Source: Thermoanaerobacterales bacterium UBA4877 (GTDB lineage Bacteria > Bacillota > Thermoanaerobacteria > Thermoanaerobacterales > UBA4877). Taken from it: a stretch of DNA of 8,277 nt. The position numbers were made by a program, and so were the translations under genes. Under the pieces are notes generated by a model that was given only the letters and a program-made list of their open reading frames with translations, ran no database searches and had not been told where the DNA came from. The stretch lies in contig DHDL01000014.1 of the NCBI GenBank assembly GCA_002399345.1, positions 84,637 through 92,913 of the forward strand. The letters run 5' to 3'. Positions 6,240 through 8,277 of the stretch are shown one piece after another. Position 1 is the first letter of the stretch. Each line of letters opens with the position of its first letter.

Positions 6240-7410
6240 TTTTGATGTTTTCCCCGACCGCTTTGCAGAGAAGTGCCGCAAATGGGATAAAAAAATAATA
6301 GAACAACAATACGGCGAGGTGATAGATGACTATATCCCCATGTGGATTGCAGATATGGATTTCCGTGCACCGCAAGAGCTGCTTGATAAGCTGCATCAGG
6401 CCGTGGATATCGGGGTGTTTGGCTACACCTATGTCTATGATGACTTTTATGAAGCAGTAATGAATTATTTCAAGCGGCATCATAACACATCACCTAAAAG
6501 AGAATGGCTTACATTGTGTTATGGCACGGTTTCAACACTTCATTATACGGTACAGGCATTTTGCAAAAAAGATGACTATGTAATGCTGAGTACACCGGTA
6601 TATCAGCCTTTTGAAAGGGCGGCTAAGGCCCATGGTGTAAAGGTGATAGAAAATGAATTAATCGTGAAAAACAATCGCTATTATATAGATTTCAACAAGA
6701 TGGAAGAACAGTTAAAAAGATATCGGCCAAAGCTTTATATGCTCTGTAACCCACACAATCCGTCCGGAAGGATATGGAGCAGGGAGGAACTTAATACGTT
6801 GCTTTCCCTGTGCCAAAAGTATGAGACTATCGTCATTTCCGATGAGGTCCACAGCGGGCTCATCTTTGACGGGACATATACATCCTCCATTGAGACCGGA
6901 GCCCTTTTCCACAATGTAATTCTGCTGTCTTCACCAAATAAACAGTATAATTTAGGCGGCCTTAAAACCTCTTATGCAATAATAGAAAATGATGATTTGC
7001 GTAAGACCTTCCGAGACCGGCTAACCAAAAATTCTATTACTTCACCCACGGTATTCGGCATTATTGCACTGGTCGCATGTTACAATGAGGGGGAGGAATA
7101 TACACAGGAACTTAAAGACTACCTAAAAAAGAATTACCGCTGTGCTTGCCGTTATATTGATACCCATATTCCACAGCTCTCTTACATGGAAATGGAATCC
7201 TCTTATCTGCTGTGGGTTAATATAAAAAGTACCAAGATGGACAGTGATACCTTTACCCACCGTCTTGCAAAGGAGAAAGGTGTGTTGGTGGAAAGCGGGA
7301 ATGAATTTATAGGCAACGGGGAAGGATATATCCGCATCAATCTGGGAACACAGCTAAAAAATATAGAGGAAGCGTTTAAGCGCATAGGAGAATTTGTAAG
7401 CGGAGATTAA
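6232..7410 (+). CDS. patB: MalY/PatB-family PLP-dependent C-S lyase (cystathionine beta-lyase type)
   Basis: A 392-residue fold-type I PLP enzyme, cytoplasmic, expected to cleave the C-S bond of cystathionine or other cysteine S-conjugates to pyruvate, ammonia and a thiol. Visible signatures are P-M-W-I-A-D-M-D-F (36-44), typical of this subgroup; G-Y-T near 64-66; N-P-H-N-P-S-G (173-179); the cofactor aspartate D204 in I-S-D-E-V-H; the Schiff-base lysine K237 in S-S-P-N-K-Q-Y-N-L-G-G-L; and the carboxylate-binding arginine R368 in Y-I-R-I-N. The length fits PatB and MalY (about 390). The start overlaps the M42 gene by 8 bases, so it belongs to the operon. MalY in E. coli is paired with the PTS permease MalX and also moonlights as a repressor partner of MalT. 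The family includes some aminotransferase-annotated members, but the WIADMDF motif favours lyase activity. Confidence 0.9.
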   Translation: MNDFDVFPDRFAEKCRKWDKKIIEQQYGEVIDDYIPMWIADMDFRAPQELLDKLHQAVDIGVFGYTYVYDDFYEAVMNYFKRHHNTSPKREWLTLCYGTVSTLHYTVQAFCKKDDYVMLSTPVYQPFERAAKAHGVKVIENELIVKNNRYYIDFNKMEEQLKRYRPKLYMLCNPHNPSGRIWSREELNTLLSLCQKYETIVISDEVHSGLIFDGTYTSSIETGALFHNVILLSSPNKQYNLGGLKTSYAIIENDDLRKTFRDRLTKNSITSPTVFGIIALVACYNEGEEYTQELKDYLKKNYRCACRYIDTHIPQLSYMEMESSYLLWVNIKSTKMDSDTFTHRLAKEKGVLVESGNEFIGNGEGYIRINLGTQLKNIEEAFKRIGEFVSGD

Positions 7411-7433
7411 AAAACCCGGGCCTATTGCCCGGG
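7409..7433 (-). terminator. GC-rich hairpin terminator between convergent units
   Basis: Perfect 7-bp arms CCCGGGC (7415-7421) and GCCCGGG (7427-7433) enclose a 5-base loop. Read on the minus strand, the stem is followed directly by six T residues (complement of A at 7409-7414), a classical intrinsic terminator for the dehydrogenase gene. Its T tract overlaps the stop codon of the PLP enzyme gene. On the plus strand the nearest T run (7446-7452) begins 12 bases beyond the stem, so it is a poorer terminator for the PTS operon, though it may still act in both directions. Confidence 0.8.
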
Positions 7434-7450
7434 ACAGATTGCATCTTTTT

Positions 7451-8277
7451 TTACTTATTTTCTTTTGTATAGTCATAGAAGCCCTTACCTGTTTTACGGC
7501 CCAGGTTTCCTTCTTTAACCATTTTCTCAACCATATCATAGCAATCCGGTTTTTTGCCATCCATAGCCATGCCGGCCTTCATCAGATCGTATGATAAATC
7601 AATGCCTGTCATATCCATAAGACGGAAGGGCCCCATAGGATGTCCCAGTCCCTCTTCACATGCTTTATCAACTTCCTGATATGTCAGATATCCATTCTGT
7701 ACCAGGAAACGTGCCTCGGCATTAATGACACTTACTATACGGTTGGCTGCGAAACCGGGGAGCTCCTTTTTCATACAAATAGGATCTTTTCCTGTGCTGC
7801 GACAGAATTCCATAACCGCATCCGCTACCTTGGGATTGGTATGTTCACCCTGGACAACCTCCACGAATTTCATTACCAGTGCCGGATTATAATAATGGCA
7901 GTTTAACAGCCGCTCTGGATGAGAGACACAATCCTTGAACATGGAAGAAACCATGTAGCTTGAGTTTGTTGCCAGGATTGTATCCGGTTGTACGATACCG
8001 CTAAACTCCTTGAAGACATCGGCCTTTACATCTTGTCTTTCAACAACAGCCTCAATGACCAGATCTGCATCAGCAGCCTCTTGTGCATCACGTACTATAG
8101 TAAAGTGATCCTTGGCCTGCTTGACCTGGTCCTCCGTCATACGGCCTTTTTTAATACGGCCTGCGAGATACTCAACTTCCCATGCCTGCACTTTATCACA
8201 TACTGCGGGAATCTTGTCATAGATCTTGACTTGATAGCCGTATATAGCGGAGTTCAGGGCGATCTGTCTGCCCATAA
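7451..8277 (-). CDS. 3-hydroxyacyl-CoA dehydrogenase family protein, N-terminus beyond the window
   Basis: This is a partial gene: 274 residues are visible from an internal methionine, and the first few residues lie beyond the right edge. The visible start M-G-R-Q-I-A is the end of the GxGxMG NAD-binding loop, so about 10-15 residues are missing; the first ATG seen is not the real start. The Rossmann domain shows an acidic NAD-ribose residue at D20 and T-N-S-S at 103-106; the catalytic pair is H127 in H-Y-Y-N-P and E139 in F-V-E-V-V. The C-terminal dimerisation domain carries P-G-F-A-A-N-R (173-179), G-H-P-M-G-P (211-216) and ends with G-R-K-T-G-K-G-F-Y-D-Y. The predicted reaction is NAD-dependent oxidation or reduction of (S)-3-hydroxyacyl-CoA, as in butyrate or fatty-acid metabolism. 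It differs from typical clostridial Hbd (H-F-F-N-P), so I do not assign that symbol. It converges on the PTS operon and shares only the terminator. Confidence 0.9.
   Translation of the reverse strand, partial: MGRQIALNSAIYGYQVKIYDKIPAVCDKVQAWEVEYLAGRIKKGRMTEDQVKQAKDHFTIVRDAQEAADADLVIEAVVERQDVKADVFKEFSGIVQPDTILATNSSYMVSSMFKDCVSHPERLLNCHYYNPALVMKFVEVVQGEHTNPKVADAVMEFCRSTGKDPICMKKELPGFAANRIVSVINAEARFLVQNGYLTYQEVDKACEEGLGHPMGPFRLMDMTGIDLSYDLMKAGMAMDGKKPDCYDMVEKMVKEGNLGRKTGKGFYDYTKENK

Noticed and set aside
5748..6281. 177-codon open frame on the minus strand across the M42 gene end
   Set aside because: It is the opposite-strand shadow of a well-conserved M42 gene, with a low-complexity product rich in His, Cys and Arg.
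7640..7906. 88-codon plus-strand open frame opposite the dehydrogenase gene
   Set aside because: It is antisense to conserved catalytic and C-terminal dehydrogenase sequence and lacks a ribosome binding site.

Overview
The window looks like a chromosomal segment from an anaerobic Bacillota, most likely Clostridia. The signs are strong AGGAGG-type ribosome binding sites, tight gene packing, AT-leaning codons with many AGG and ATA, a PRD-type PTS regulator and a stand-alone 3-hydroxyacyl-CoA dehydrogenase. The organism is an inference; no marker gene is present.

Nearly all of the window is one plus-strand operon (84-7410) ending at a hairpin. In order it encodes a 626-residue PRD regulator with built-in EIIB-like and EIIA-like domains, a separate fructose-family EIIA, EIIB and EIIC, an M24 metallopeptidase, an M42 metallopeptidase, and a MalY/PatB-type PLP-dependent C-S lyase. 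A convergent minus-strand 3-hydroxyacyl-CoA dehydrogenase (7451-8277) runs off the right edge and looks functionally unrelated.

The order EIIB, EIIC, M24, M42 is, from memory, that of the poorly understood E. coli fryB-fryC-ypdF-ypdE locus. The EIIB and EIIC read like close relatives of FryB and FryC: same lengths within a residue, the same unusual EIIB loop and a KRSA-type EIIC N-terminus. Two parts differ. Regulation is by a PRD protein, as in the frv locus, and a C-S lyase is added, recalling the E. coli malX-malY pairing of a PTS permease with a C-S lyase. No sugar-phosphate enzyme or glycosidase lies in the operon.

Working model (inference): the PTS imports and phosphorylates an unknown substrate, possibly a sugar-like molecule conjugated to an amino acid, peptide or cysteine. 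The two peptidases trim it and the PLP enzyme breaks a C-S bond to give pyruvate, ammonia and a thiol. The regulator senses PTS phosphorylation. Its PRD1 lacks both usual histidines, while PRD2, the EIIB-like cysteine and the EIIA-like histidine are intact.

Non-coding space is small. The 83-base leader holds two TATAAT boxes and an inverted repeat around the first ribosome binding site. A hairpin separates the transport genes from the enzyme genes, and a GC-rich hairpin lies between the convergent units. No stretch over 300 bases lacks a gene, and I saw no tRNA, rRNA, CRISPR array, insertion sequence or attachment site.
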